DNA of 64,000 nucleotides from Pseudomonas cedrina subsp. cedrina (GCF_001983175.1 NZ_MNPW01000012.1:62001-126000); one strand, 5' to 3'. Shown: positions 25,227-35,124, numbered from the stretch's first letter. A program made the numbers and translations. Notes: generated by a model from the letters alone, not told the origin.

Positions 25227-25994
25227 ATGATGCAGAGCGCGTTTGCGACCCTTTGCCAAGGGAGCGAGGCGAATCGCCCTCACTCCCTCGAGCAGCTATT
25301 GGCCGGTGTCGTACAGCTGTTGCCAATGCTGGATGTGATCCCCAACGCGGCGATTTTCATCAAGGACACCCAGGCGCGTTATGTGCTCGCCAACCTCACC
25401 CTGGTGCAACGCTGTGGCCTGAAGCACCTGCAGCCGCTGCTGGGCAAGACCAGCGCCGAAGTGTTTCCCGCGCAACTGGGGCCGGGCTACACCGAGCAGG
25501 ACCGGCGCGTGCTGGAGCAGGGCTTTATGCTGCAAGACCAGCTGGAACTGCACCTTTATGGCACTCGCGAACCGGGCTGGTGCCTGACCCACAAATGGCC
25601 GTTGTACAACCACAGCGGCGCCATCATCGGCCTGGCCGGTATTTCCGTCGACCTGCAAACCGCCAGCGAAAGCCACCCGGCGTACCCGCGCCTGGCTGCC
25701 GTGGACGCACACATCCGCGCGCACTTCAACCGCCGCGTCACGTTGGGTGAATTGACGCATATCGCCGGGATTTCCGTGGCGCAGCTGGAGCGTTACTGCA
25801 AACGCGTGTTCCACCTCACGCCCCGGCAGATGATCCAGAAAGTGCGCCTGGAGCAGGCCCATCGGTTGTTGCAGACCGGCATGCCGATTACCGAAGTCGC
25901 GTTGCAGTGCGGCTATACCGATCACAGCGCGTTCAGTCGCCAGTTCAAGGCGTCGACGGGGTTTACGCCGAGGCAGTATCGGGACACCTGCTAA
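25227..25994 (+). CDS. AraC family regulator with PAS domain, hydroxyproline operon
   Basis: 255 residues from ATG at 25227 (MMQSAFATLCQG); in-frame TTG 25122 and ATG 25134 are alternatives that add a region without domain features. PAS-like sensor at about 30-145 (VIPNAAIFIKDTQARYVLANLTLVQ, then LYNHSGAIIGLAGISVD), then two AraC helix-turn-helix motifs at about 170-250 (LTHIAGISVAQLERYCKRVF and VALQCGYTDHSAFSRQFK). Divergent from the epimerase operon, so it is the probable activator, comparable to LhpR of other pseudomonads. Confidence 0.82.
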   Translation: MMQSAFATLCQGSEANRPHSLEQLLAGVVQLLPMLDVIPNAAIFIKDTQARYVLANLTLVQRCGLKHLQPLLGKTSAEVFPAQLGPGYTEQDRRVLEQGFMLQDQLELHLYGTREPGWCLTHKWPLYNHSGAIIGLAGISVDLQTASESHPAYPRLAAVDAHIRAHFNRRVTLGELTHIAGISVAQLERYCKRVFHLTPRQMIQKVRLEQAHRLLQTGMPITEVALQCGYTDHSAFSRQFKASTGFTPRQYRDTC

Positions 25995-26007
25995 ACACTC
26001 GTGTTTT

Positions 26008-26138
26008 GTAGTGAGCGGGCTTGTCCCGCGCTGGGGGGCGAAGCCGCCCCAAACCAGGCGACTCGGTTTATCTGTCATTCGGCGGCGACTCGGTTAGGGC
26101 GGCTTCGCCACCCAGCGCGGGACAAGCCCGCTCACTAC
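26008..26138. repeat. REP doublet (REPIN) copy 1
   Basis: Two inverted REP units: starts GTAGTGAGCGGGCTTGTCCC and ends with the reverse complement (GACAAGCCCGCTCACTAC), around a variable centre. It is the first of three copies in the window (others at 28328 and 34815). Both ends carry TTGTCCC/GACAA rather than the TTGCCCC seen in copy 2. Likely mobilised in trans by a RAYT transposase. Confidence 0.9.
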
Positions 26139-26234
26139 GGTCCGTCTCAGGGCAGCAATATCGCAATGCAACGAATGCGCCACACAACCCTCATATGTTC
26201 ACGAGTAATGCATTCGACGACAGGTACCAAGCTT

Positions 26235-28298
26235 ATGACGGCGGCTGAAAACAACCATGTGAACTGGCTGGTGGAACAATCGATGCTGCATGCGGCACGC
26301 CAGCGGGCCAAGCTCTATTCGGGGCAGGGCCGGTTGTGGCAGCAGCCTTACGCGCAAACCCGGCCGCGCGATGCGTCGGCGTTGTCGTCGGTGTGGTTCA
26401 CCGCCTACCCGGCGTCGATCGTGACCCGCGAGGGCGGCACGGTACTGGAGGCGCTGGGGGATGAAGCGCTGTGGCACGCCTTGTCGAAGATCGGCATCCA
26501 GGGCATCCATAACGGCCCGTTGAAAAAGTCCGGCGGCCTGAACGGTACCCGACATACGCCGACCATCGACGGTAACTTCGACCGCATCAGTTTCGAAATC
26601 GACCCACAGCTGGGCACCGAGGCGCAGTTGCAGGCGTTGACACGCATGGCGGCGGCGCACAACGCGGTGATCATCGATGATGTGATCCCGTCCCACACCG
26701 GCAAAGGCGCGGACTTTCGCCTGGCCGAGATGGCGTATGAGGACTACCCCGGCCTCTACCACATGGTCGAAATCCGTGAAGAAGACTGGCCGCTGCTGCC
26801 CGAGGTCGCCGAGGGGCGCGATGCGCAGAACCTCAGCCCGCTGCAGGTCGATGCGTTGCGCGACAAGCACTACATCGTCGGCCAATTGCAGCGGGTGATT
26901 TTCTTCGAACCCGGCGTCAAGGAAACCGACTGGAGCGCCACCGACGTCGTGGTGGGCGTGGACGGCAAACCACGGCGCTGGGTGTACCTGCATTATTTCA
27001 AAGAGGGCCAGCCGTCACTGAATTGGCTGGACCCCACCTTCGCCGCGCAGCAGATGATCATCGGCGATGCGCTGCATGCCATCGACGTGATGGGCGCGAA
27101 GATCCTGCGCCTGGACGCCAACGGTTTCCTCGGTGTGGAACGCAAGCTGGATGGCACCGCGTGGTCCGAAAGCCATCCGCTGTCGATCACCGGCAACCAG
27201 TTGCTCGGCGGGGCGATCCGCAAGGCCGGCGGTTTCAGCTTCCAGGAATTGAACCTCACCGTGGATGACATTGCTTCGATGTCCCATGGCGGCGCCGACC
27301 TGTCCTACGACTTCATCACCCGTCCCGCCTACCAGCACGCGCTGCTGATGGGCGATGCCGAGTTCCTGCGCTTGATGCTGCGCGAAATGCACCGGCAGGG
27401 CATCGACCCCGGCTCGCTGATCCATGCGTTGCAGAACCACGACGAATTGACCCTGGAACTGGTGCACTTCTGGACGCTGCACGCCCACGATACCTTCCTT
27501 TACCAGGGCCAGACCTTCCCCGGCAATATCCTGCGTGAGCACATTCGCGAACAGATGTACGAGCGCCTGACCGGCGAACATGCGCCGTATAACCTCAAAT
27601 TCGTGACCAATGGCGTGTCGTGCACCACCGCCAGCATCATCACGGCGGCGCTGGGCATTCGTGACCTGGAAGCGATCACACCGGCGGATATCCAGCAGAT
27701 CCGCCAGATCCATTTGCTGCTGGTGATGTACAACGCCATGCAGCCCGGCGTGTTTGCCTTGTCCGGCTGGGACTTGGTGGGCGCGCTGCCGTTGGCGGCC
27801 GAAGAGGTCGAGCACCTGATGCAGGACGGCGATACGCGCTGGATTCATCGCGGCGCGTATGACCTGGTGGAGCTGAACCCGGACGCTGAGCTTTCGGCCG
27901 GTCACATGCCACGCTCGAAAAGCCTCTACGGCAGCCTGAACAGCCAGTTGCAGGATCCCGAATCGTTTGCCTCGCAGCTACAGAAAATCCTCGCCGTACG
28001 CCGGGCCTACGATATCGCCGCCAGCCGCCAGATTCAGGTGCCGGAGGTGGAGAATCCTGGGTTGTTGGTGATGGTGCATGAGTTGCCGGCCGGGAAGGGC
28101 ACACAAATTACCGCGCTGAATTTTGGCGCTACGCCAATCACCGAGACGCTGCACCTGCCCGATATTGCTGCGGGGATGGTGGTGGACATCATCAACGAAC
28201 GGGTCGAGGGGGATTTGACCGCCGAAGGCGAATTCACCATTACGCTGGATGCCTATGAGGGGCTGGCGCTGAGAGTTGTCAGCAGCGCGCCGATGTAG
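26235..28298 (+). CDS. GH13 family, trehalose synthase/maltose alpha-glucosyltransferase-like
   Basis: 687 residues from ATG at 26235. Catalytic GH13 residues are visible: Asp294 in ILRLDANGFLG (nucleophile), Glu338 in FQELN (acid/base) and Asp403 in LQNHDELT. The N-terminal barrel begins at WFTAYPASIV and the C-terminal beta domain ends ALRVVSSAPM. Closest functional guess is a trehalose synthase or related glycosyltransferase making compatible solutes, but an unusual member of GH13 is possible. It stands alone, with REPINs on both sides; the ATG has only a weak AGG ribosome site at 12 bases. Confidence 0.8.
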   Translation: MTAAENNHVNWLVEQSMLHAARQRAKLYSGQGRLWQQPYAQTRPRDASALSSVWFTAYPASIVTREGGTVLEALGDEALWHALSKIGIQGIHNGPLKKSGGLNGTRHTPTIDGNFDRISFEIDPQLGTEAQLQALTRMAAAHNAVIIDDVIPSHTGKGADFRLAEMAYEDYPGLYHMVEIREEDWPLLPEVAEGRDAQNLSPLQVDALRDKHYIVGQLQRVIFFEPGVKETDWSATDVVVGVDGKPRRWVYLHYFKEGQPSLNWLDPTFAAQQMIIGDALHAIDVMGAKILRLDANGFLGVERKLDGTAWSESHPLSITGNQLLGGAIRKAGGFSFQELNLTVDDIASMSHGGADLSYDFITRPAYQHALLMGDAEFLRLMLREMHRQGIDPGSLIHALQNHDELTLELVHFWTLHAHDTFLYQGQTFPGNILREHIREQMYERLTGEHAPYNLKFVTNGVSCTTASIITAALGIRDLEAITPADIQQIRQIHLLLVMYNAMQPGVFALSGWDLVGALPLAAEEVEHLMQDGDTRWIHRGAYDLVELNPDAELSAGHMPRSKSLYGSLNSQLQDPESFASQLQKILAVRRAYDIAASRQIQVPEVENPGLLVMVHELPAGKGTQITALNFGATPITETLHLPDIAAGMVVDIINERVEGDLTAEGEFTITLDAYEGLALRVVSSAPM

Positions 28299-28327
28299 CG
28301 CTCACATTTTAATCCTGCGCTATCGCT

Positions 28328-28460
28328 GTAGTGAGCGGGCTTGCCCCGCGCTGGGCGGCGAAGCCGCCCCAAAACCCGTCGATCCGGTTCTATCTGACAG
28401 ACCGCGGCGATCCGATTGGGGCGGCTTCGCCGCCCAGCGCGGGGCAAGCCCGCTCACTAC
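28328..28460. repeat. REP doublet (REPIN) copy 2
   Basis: Starts GTAGTGAGCGGGCTTGCCCC and ends GGGGCAAGCCCGCTCACTAC, a long inverted repeat with a divergent centre. Lies between the convergent GH13 and ppk2 genes, the usual REPIN location. It is the most symmetric of the three copies. Confidence 0.9.
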
Positions 28461-28480
28461 AGCATGTCGAGAGCTCTGGA

Positions 28481-29398
28481 TCAGTAGAGTTGCGGCACAA
28501 TGAGCTCCGGCGGCGTCGGGCTGCGCGAGTAATCCTCCTGCCGCTCGCGCTGCGGCAGTTCGATCACCGGCAGTTCGACTTCTTCATAAGGCATCTGCCC
28601 GAGCAGGTGGCTGATACAGTTGAGCCGTGCTTTCTTTTTATCGTCAGCCTGCACCACCCACCAGGGCGCTTCGGCGATGTGGGTGCGTTCGAGCATGATT
28701 TCCTTGGCCTTGGTATAGGCTTCCCAGCGCCGGCGTGACTCCAGGTCCATGGGGCTCAGCTTCCACTGCTTGAGCGGGTCGTGAATGCGGCTGAGAAAGC
28801 GCAGGTGCTGTTCCTGGTCGGAAATCGAAAACCAGTACTTGATCAACTGGATACCGGAGCGGGCGAGCATACGTTCGAACTCCGGCACGGTGCGGAAGAA
28901 TTCTTCGTACTGGTCGTCATTACAGAACCCCATGACTTGCTCGACGCCGGCGCGGTTGTACCAACTGCGGTCGAACAGCACGATTTCACCGGCGGCCGGC
29001 AGGTGTGAGACATAGCGCTGGAAATACCACTGCGTCTGTTCACGGTCATTCGGCGCGGGCAGGGCGGCCACCCGGCAGACCCTGGGGTTCAGGCGCTGGG
29101 TGATGCGCTTGATCACGCCGCCCTTGCCGGCGGCATCACGCCCCTCGAACAGGATCACCACCTTGTGGCCGGTCTTGACCACCCAGCTTTGCAATTTCAC
29201 CAGCTCGCCCTGCAGGCGGAACAGCTCGCTGAAATAAATCCTGCGCGCGGCTTTTTCGCGGCTTTCACCGACATGCTCATCGAACAGTGTGTTCAGGTCG
29301 TGCCCGTCTTCGGACAGTTCCAGTTCCAACTCCTCATCACTGTGATCAAGCAATTCACGGTGAATGCGCTGCATCAAGGCGTCTTCTACAGAGGACAT
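28481..29398 (-). CDS. ppk2: Polyphosphate kinase 2
   Basis: 305 residues from ATG at 29398 (MSSVEDALMQ); an upstream in-frame region is open but starts here are better supported by the family. Walker A GRDAAGKGG at 86-94, Walker B FDRSWYNR at 142-149 and the lid region with LSRIHDPLKQWKLSPMD match class I PPK2. The enzyme transfers phosphate between polyphosphate and nucleoside diphosphates. It is divergent from pstS across a 184-base region with a Pho box, so phosphate control of both sides is conceivable. Confidence 0.92.
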   Translation of the reverse strand: MSSVEDALMQRIHRELLDHSDEELELELSEDGHDLNTLFDEHVGESREKAARRIYFSELFRLQGELVKLQSWVVKTGHKVVILFEGRDAAGKGGVIKRITQRLNPRVCRVAALPAPNDREQTQWYFQRYVSHLPAAGEIVLFDRSWYNRAGVEQVMGFCNDDQYEEFFRTVPEFERMLARSGIQLIKYWFSISDQEQHLRFLSRIHDPLKQWKLSPMDLESRRRWEAYTKAKEIMLERTHIAEAPWWVVQADDKKKARLNCISHLLGQMPYEEVELPVIELPQRERQEDYSRSPTPPELIVPQLY

Positions 29399-29516
29399 GG
29401 GCGGAACTCGCGTGGTGGGGATGGCCAAGTCATAGACGCATTTTGTTACCAACCAATTACACCGAATCGCCTGATCGCGAGGGAGGAGGGCGACAACCGG
29501 GCGTTTTGCCACTGCA

Positions 29517-29534
29517 CGTTCATAAAACCGTAAC
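29517..29534 (+). promoter_or_regulatory. Pho box upstream of pstS
   Basis: CGTTCAT-AAAA-CCGTAAC matches the two-repeat, 4-base-spacer layout of the PhoB site (consensus CTGTCAT N4 CTGTCAT) at 49 bases before the pstS start. It implies PhoB activation under phosphate limitation. Only one pair of half-sites is evident. Confidence 0.65.
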
Positions 29535-29582
29535 AAGATTGTTGCAGAGTTGCCGAGCCCGAAATCACTAGGATTCTCCTTA

Positions 29583-30611
29583 ATGAAACGTCTGATGAAG
29601 TCTGCTGCAATCGCCGTTGCGGTTTCTTTGAGTGCCACCTCGGTATTTGCGGCGGAAAACGTCCGCCTGACAGGTTCTGGCGCAAGTTTCCCGGCTCCGA
29701 TCTACCTCACCTGGTTCAAAGACTTCAGCAAGAAGGCAGAAGGCGTCACGGTTGACTACCAATCCAAAGGTAGTGGCGCGGGCGTGCAGGACTTCCTGAA
29801 CAAAACCGTCGACTTCGCCGCCAGTGACTCGGCAATGAAAGACGAAGACATCGCCAAGGTTGCCGAAGGCGTGCAACTGCTGCCGATGACCGCGGGCGAA
29901 ATCGTTCTGGCGTACAACCTGCCGGGCAGCCCAAAAGGCTTGAAGCTGCCGCGCGAGGTGTACTCCAACATCTTCCTGGGCAAGATCACCAAGTGGAACG
30001 ACCCGCAGATCGTCGCGGCCAACCCTGAGCTGAAACTGACTGACATGCCTATCACCGTTGTGGTGCGTGCAGACTCCAGCGGTACCACAGCGGTGTTCAC
30101 CAAGCACCTGTCGGCCATCAACCCTGCGTTCAAACAGGACCTGGGTGAAGGCAACACCGTCAACTGGCCAGCCAGCGACAAGTTCATCAAATCGCCGAAA
30201 AACGATGGCGTGACCGCCACCGTGCGCCAGACCCCAGGCGCTATCGGTTACATCGAGTACGGCTTCGCCAAGCTGGCCAAGGTCGACTTCGCCCAACTGC
30301 AGAACAAGGCTGGTCACTACGTGGTGCCAAACGCCGAAAGCGGTGCTGAAGCCCTGGCTGCGGTGAAGATGCCGGAAAGCCTGGTGGCCTGGCTGCCGGA
30401 TCCGGATGGCGCCAAGTCCTACCCGATCACTTCCTATACCTGGATGATCTTCCGCAAGAACAACGGCAACCCGGCCAAAGCCAAGGCCATGCGTGAAATG
30501 GTCGAGTACAGCCTGACCGAAGGTCAGAAAATTGCCGACTCGATGGGTTACATCCCGCTGCCCAAATCGGTTGTCGACCAGGTTCGCAAAGCTTCCGCCA
30601 ACATTCAGTAA
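29583..30611 (+). CDS. pstS: Phosphate ABC transporter, periplasmic phosphate-binding protein
   Basis: 342 residues from ATG at 29583, with a signal peptide ending at about VFAAENV (cleavage near residue 24). The phosphate-binding motifs are clear: GSGASFPAPIYLTWF, SKGSGAGVQDFL, FAASDSAMKDE and VVRADSSGTTAVF. Delivers phosphate to PstCA. It lacks a cysteine lipobox, so it is a soluble periplasmic protein. First gene of the pst operon; a stem-loop at 30625-30659 separates it from pstC and may raise its relative abundance. Confidence 0.95.
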   Translation: MKRLMKSAAIAVAVSLSATSVFAAENVRLTGSGASFPAPIYLTWFKDFSKKAEGVTVDYQSKGSGAGVQDFLNKTVDFAASDSAMKDEDIAKVAEGVQLLPMTAGEIVLAYNLPGSPKGLKLPREVYSNIFLGKITKWNDPQIVAANPELKLTDMPITVVVRADSSGTTAVFTKHLSAINPAFKQDLGEGNTVNWPASDKFIKSPKNDGVTATVRQTPGAIGYIEYGFAKLAKVDFAQLQNKAGHYVVPNAESGAEALAAVKMPESLVAWLPDPDGAKSYPITSYTWMIFRKNNGNPAKAKAMREMVEYSLTEGQKIADSMGYIPLPKSVVDQVRKASANIQ

Positions 30612-30624
30612 GGCTTGCCAGGCC

Positions 30625-30659
30625 GCTCCCGGCGTGGGCTTGCCCGCCATGCCGGAAGC
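30625..30659 (+). promoter_or_regulatory. Intercistronic stem-loop pstS-pstC
   Basis: GCTCCCGGC (30625-30633) pairs with GCCGGAAGC (30651-30659) with one mismatch. There is no T-tract, so it is more likely an mRNA-stabilising hairpin at the pstS 3' end than a terminator. Confidence 0.5.
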
Positions 30660-30686
30660 GTTCCCCCCTTGTTCCGGAATCAGCCA

Positions 30687-31655
30687 ATGAACTCACCTTT
30701 TGTCGTACCGGTTAACCCGGACTCTGCGTGCCGGCCACCGTCCACGAAGGACTTTGTGGTTGACCGCACCTTCCGTGCCCTTGCACGCATCGGTGTGGTG
30801 CTGATACTGGCGCTGGTTTTCGCGCTGGTGTTCGAAGTAGGGCGCAAGGCACTTCCCGGCATGGAAAAGCACGGCTTTGATGTGCTGTTGGGCAGTGTCT
30901 GGGATGTGAACCAAGGCAAATACGGCATTCTGCCGGCGATTTGGGGCACGCTGTACAGTGCCTTCATCGCGTTGCTGATCGCAGGTTTCTTTGGCGTCAG
31001 CATGGCGATATTCCTGACTCAGGACTTTTTACCGGCCAAGCTGGCTGCAGTGTTTCGCACCATCGTCGAGTTGCTCGCCGCCATCCCCAGCGTCGTTTAC
31101 GGCCTGTGGGGGATCTATGTGGTGATTCCGGCGATTCGCCCGCTGACGGCGTGGCTGAACAGCGAGCTTGGCTGGATCCCGTTTTTCGGCACCTCCCTGA
31201 GTGGACCGGGCCTGCTGCCGGCCGCGTTGGTACTGGCGATCATGATTCTGCCGACCATCGCCGCCGTTTCCCAGGACGCCCTCACGGGCGTGCCGATGAA
31301 AACCAAGCAAGCCGCCTACGGCATGGGCACCACCCATTGGGAAGCGATTCTCAAGGTGATGGTGCCATCCGCCGCCACCGGCATCTTCGGTTCCCTGGTG
31401 CTCGGCCTGGGCCGCGCACTGGGTGAAACCATGGCCCTGGCCATGCTGGTGGGCAACGCGAACAATATTTCCCTGTCGCTGTTTGCACCGGCCAATACCC
31501 TGGCGGCCTTGCTGGCGCTGAACTTCCCCGAAGCCGGCCCGAACGAGATCGAGGTACTGATGTACGCCGCACTGGTGCTGATGTTCATCACGCTTTTGGT
31601 GAACATCATCGGTTCGATGATCATGGTCTACGCCCAGCGGGGGACTAAACAATGA
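30687..31655 (+). CDS. pstC: Phosphate ABC transporter permease PstC
   Basis: 322 residues from ATG at 30687; the frame is open upstream but GGAA lies near this ATG and the family begins here. Six membrane helices. IPSVVYGLWGIYV and the EAA-loop sequence QAAYGMGTTHWEAILKVMVPSA fit PstC. It forms the inner-membrane channel with PstA. Its stop overlaps the pstA start by 4 bases (ATGA), indicating translational coupling. Confidence 0.94.
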   Translation: MNSPFVVPVNPDSACRPPSTKDFVVDRTFRALARIGVVLILALVFALVFEVGRKALPGMEKHGFDVLLGSVWDVNQGKYGILPAIWGTLYSAFIALLIAGFFGVSMAIFLTQDFLPAKLAAVFRTIVELLAAIPSVVYGLWGIYVVIPAIRPLTAWLNSELGWIPFFGTSLSGPGLLPAALVLAIMILPTIAAVSQDALTGVPMKTKQAAYGMGTTHWEAILKVMVPSAATGIFGSLVLGLGRALGETMALAMLVGNANNISLSLFAPANTLAALLALNFPEAGPNEIEVLMYAALVLMFITLLVNIIGSMIMVYAQRGTKQ

Positions 31656-32545
31656 CTGACCTCTCTTCCCCAATCACCGCCATGCCGAGCCTGCAGCGCC
31701 GGTTCGAAGGCCGCGCCCTGCGTAGCCTGGTGCTGACCAGCCTGGTGTGGTTCGGCGCACTGCTGGCCAGCGTGCCGCTGATTTCCGTGCTGTACATGCT
31801 GATCACCCGCGGCGGCGCTCGCCTGAGCCTGGAAGTGTTCACCGAATTGCCACCGACCGGGTTCGAGACCGGCGGTGGCTTCGGCAACGCCATGGCGGGT
31901 ACGTTCGTCATGGTCGGTATCGCGGCCGCCATCGCGGTGCCGGTCGGTATCCTGGCCGCCGTGTTCCTGGCTGAGCTGGGGCCGGACAGCAAACTGGCGA
32001 ACGCTTCACGCTTCGCCGCCAAGATGCTCACCGGCTTGCCGTCGATCCTGGCGGGCGTGTTTGCCTACGCTTTGGTGGTGATGACCACCGGGACCTACTC
32101 GGCGCCTGCCGGCGGCATCGCACTGGCGGTATTGATGCTGCCGATCGTGGTGCTCACGGCTGAAGAGTCGATGAAGATGGTGCCCAAGATCATGAAGGAC
32201 GCCGCCTACGGCATGGGCTGCACCCGCTCGCAAGTGATCTGGAAAATCGTCCTGCCCACCGGCATGCCGGCAATCCTCACGGGCGTCATGCTCGCCGTGG
32301 CGCGCGCCGCCGGCGAAACCGCACCGCTGTTGTTCACCGCGCTGTTCAGCAACTACTGGATCTACCACGACGGCAACCTGGCGGTGATGAATCCGACGGC
32401 CTCCCTTGCCGTGTTGATTTACAACTTCTCCGGCATGCCCTTCGACAACCAGCTCGAGCTCGCCTGGGCGGCCTCGTTGGTGCTGGTAATGATCGTGCTG
32501 GTCGTGAATATCGTGAGCCGTATTTTCGGCAAGCCCAAGTACTAA
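31652..32545 (+). CDS. pstA: Phosphate ABC transporter permease PstA
   Basis: 297 residues, overlapping pstC by 4 bases. Six membrane helices with LTGLPSILAGVFAYALVV and the EAA-loop KDAAYGMGCTRSQVIWKIVLP typical of PstA. Partner of PstC in the inner-membrane channel. A short N-terminal cytoplasmic extension (about 30 residues) precedes the first helix. pstB follows after 19 bases. Confidence 0.94.
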   Translation: MTDLSSPITAMPSLQRRFEGRALRSLVLTSLVWFGALLASVPLISVLYMLITRGGARLSLEVFTELPPTGFETGGGFGNAMAGTFVMVGIAAAIAVPVGILAAVFLAELGPDSKLANASRFAAKMLTGLPSILAGVFAYALVVMTTGTYSAPAGGIALAVLMLPIVVLTAEESMKMVPKIMKDAAYGMGCTRSQVIWKIVLPTGMPAILTGVMLAVARAAGETAPLLFTALFSNYWIYHDGNLAVMNPTASLAVLIYNFSGMPFDNQLELAWAASLVLVMIVLVVNIVSRIFGKPKY

Positions 32546-32564
32546 GAACGGGAGCAACTGAATT

Positions 32565-33383
<819 letters not shown>

Positions 33384-33414
33384 TCCGCCCATCCACCGTT
33401 TCTCAGGATTGCCA

Positions 33415-34113
33415 ATGACTGCAACACGTCGTCTTGATTTGCTCGCGATCGAACGCGCACTGCGTAAGGTACAGGGCCGTTTTGCCCAGCTCAGCCGGGA
33501 CTTTACCGAGCCACGCGACCCGCTGACAGACGAGGTGTTGCACAATGTGCTTGAAGGCTACGCCCTGATTGACGAGTATGTCGCGCGCGGAGTCGACTTG
33601 TTCGACCTGCAGCAACTGAACCTGATGCTGGAGATCAATGCCACCGTGCTCTGCGGCAAAGACCCGCAGCGCCGGCAGGAATACGCCCAGCACCTGGCCG
33701 CGACCGAAGTGCATTTTTTCAACAATGTCGAAGGTGGCATCAAGGATTTGTACAACTGGTACTGCAAGCACCACGATGAATCGGTGTGGAAGCGCGCCGC
33801 CGGGGTCTACGTGCGCGTCCTCAGCAAGCCGCAGTTGTTCATTGAAGGTAATCACCGCAGCGGTTCGCTGATCGTCAGCTACCTGCTGATGCGCGCGGGG
33901 TTGCCACCGTTTGTACTGACGCTGGACAACGCCGAGGGCTACTTCAACCCGTCCTCGGTCATACGCAACTCCGCCAAGCATGGCGTCAAGGCTTTGTACG
34001 AATTGCCCAAGATCAAGAAGAAATATGCCGCGTTCCTGGAAGATAACGCCCCTGATCCAAGGGAATTTTTCCTGGGCGACACCCCGGCACCCGTTTATCA
34101 AGGTGGCTATTGA
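33415..34113 (+). CDS. Fic-like protein lacking the catalytic His
   Basis: 232 residues from ATG at 33415, with AGGA 8 bases upstream, 31 bases after pstB. The stretch QLFIEGNHRSGS at residues 140-151 resembles the Fic signature HxFxxGNxRxx, but the catalytic His position is Gln140. The rest is helical. Fic enzymes transfer AMP to target proteins; a His-to-Gln version may be inactive, regulatory or have another reaction. Position after pstB and before a HAD-like gene suggests a phosphate-starvation role. Homology rests on the short motif only. Confidence 0.5.
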   Translation: MTATRRLDLLAIERALRKVQGRFAQLSRDFTEPRDPLTDEVLHNVLEGYALIDEYVARGVDLFDLQQLNLMLEINATVLCGKDPQRRQEYAQHLAATEVHFFNNVEGGIKDLYNWYCKHHDESVWKRAAGVYVRVLSKPQLFIEGNHRSGSLIVSYLLMRAGLPPFVLTLDNAEGYFNPSSVIRNSAKHGVKALYELPKIKKKYAAFLEDNAPDPREFFLGDTPAPVYQGGY

Positions 34114-34114
34114 T

Positions 34115-34690
34115 ATGCTCGGCACGCTCAAGCATGCGTTCAAGCGCCAGCGCATTCGTATCTCGTTCGATATCGATGACACGCTGGCTTGCCAGCTCCA
34201 CCACAGTGCGACCGAACACAGCCGTCTGCCGGCGTGTGTGCACCGCTGGCTGGGCGAACCGCTGCGCAGCGGAACCCGCGCCTTGACCCGTGAGTTGCGG
34301 CGCCAGGGCTGCAGCGTGTGGGTCTACACCTCGTCCGGCCGCACCCCGTCCTACATCCGTCGTTGGTTGTTGTTGTACGGCATCCACGTCGACGGTGTGG
34401 TCAACAGCGTGCGGCACAACCAGGCCCTTACGGACCGTGGGCTGTCGAGCACCCCGTCGAAATTCCCGCCGGCATTCGACATCGACTTGCATGTCGATGA
34501 TTCCGAGGGTGTGCAGCTTGAGGGGGTCGATCACGGGTTTCGCGTGGTGGTGGTGGACCCGCAAGACAAGCAGTGGGCGCAGCGGGTGTTGGAGGCGGTT
34601 GCACAGGTGCAGACGCAGCTTGCACGGCAGCAACCAAAGAGGCACAAGCTGCCGGTGCGCAGTTATCCGGGGCTTACGTTGAACGGCTGA
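34115..34690 (+). CDS. HAD-like phosphatase family protein
   Basis: 191 residues from ATG at 34115, one base after the Fic-like gene stop, with AAGGTGG upstream. HAD motifs: SFDIDDTLAC with Asp19 and Asp21, VYTSSGR (motif II Ser/Thr), Lys near the middle, and DLHVDDSEG (motif IV). It resembles small HAD phosphatases/5'-nucleotidase-type domains. It is the last gene of the pst operon before the terminator. Release of phosphate from an intracellular compound is a reasonable guess; the substrate is unknown. Confidence 0.72.
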   Translation: MLGTLKHAFKRQRIRISFDIDDTLACQLHHSATEHSRLPACVHRWLGEPLRSGTRALTRELRRQGCSVWVYTSSGRTPSYIRRWLLLYGIHVDGVVNSVRHNQALTDRGLSSTPSKFPPAFDIDLHVDDSEGVQLEGVDHGFRVVVVDPQDKQWAQRVLEAVAQVQTQLARQQPKRHKLPVRSYPGLTLNG

Positions 34691-34720
34691 AGAAGCTTGC
34701 CGTATAGGCAGGGTTAAGCA

Positions 34721-34757
34721 AGGGGGGCGGCTGAGGAATCAGTTGGCCCCCTTTTTT
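34721..34757 (+). terminator. Rho-independent terminator of the pst operon
   Basis: AGGGGGGCGGCTGA and TCAGTTGGCCCCCT form a long G+C stem, followed by six T residues ending at 34757. It ends the pstSCAB-Fic-HAD unit. Confidence 0.85.
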
Positions 34758-34814
34758 ATGCTTGTTCAACTGGGTATGCCTGTTTTACCAACCTTCAGAG
34801 ACTGACAATTCCCT

Positions 34815-34961
34815 GTAGTGAGCGGGCTTGCCCCGCGCTGGGCTGCGAAGCGGCCCCAAACCAGGCGAATTGGGTTTGTCTGAAACTGCGCGATGTCTTT
34901 ATTGGGGCGGCTTCGCAGCCCAGCGCGGGCGGTGCGACGATTCGCCAAGCCCGCTCACTAC
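34815..34961. repeat. REP doublet (REPIN) copy 3, with internal insertion
   Basis: Starts GTAGTGAGCGGGCTTGCCCC and ends CAAGCCCGCTCACTAC, but the right arm is interrupted by about 15 bases around 34930-34945 (CGGTGCGACGATTCGC) not present in copies 1 and 2. The arms otherwise match. The inserted piece looks like part of a different REP family. Confidence 0.85.
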
Positions 34962-34983
34962 AAAATGTGTAGATACCTATGTG

Positions 34984-35010
34984 CATCGCAGGCAAGCCAG
35001 CTCCCACAGA
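34984..35010. repeat. Solitary REP unit of a second family
   Basis: CATCGCAGGCAAGCCAGCTC followed by CCACAG, a single unpaired REP of a different sequence class, just after REPIN copy 3. The rest of 34962-35124 contains no recognisable gene. Confidence 0.6.
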
Positions 35011-35124
35011 AAATCAGTTCGGCGCTTTTTATTTGGCCATTCGTCTAATGCCCGGCACTCTGAATGGCGTGCCGTCTCTCAAGTGTAAGCGCGGATATCC
35101 CGAGCATCAGCAAGGAGAGTCAAT

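Noticed and set aside
26001..26234. N-terminal extension of the GH13 gene
   Set aside because: The open frame upstream of 26235 runs through REPIN copy 1 and has no coding character, so the start was placed at 26235.
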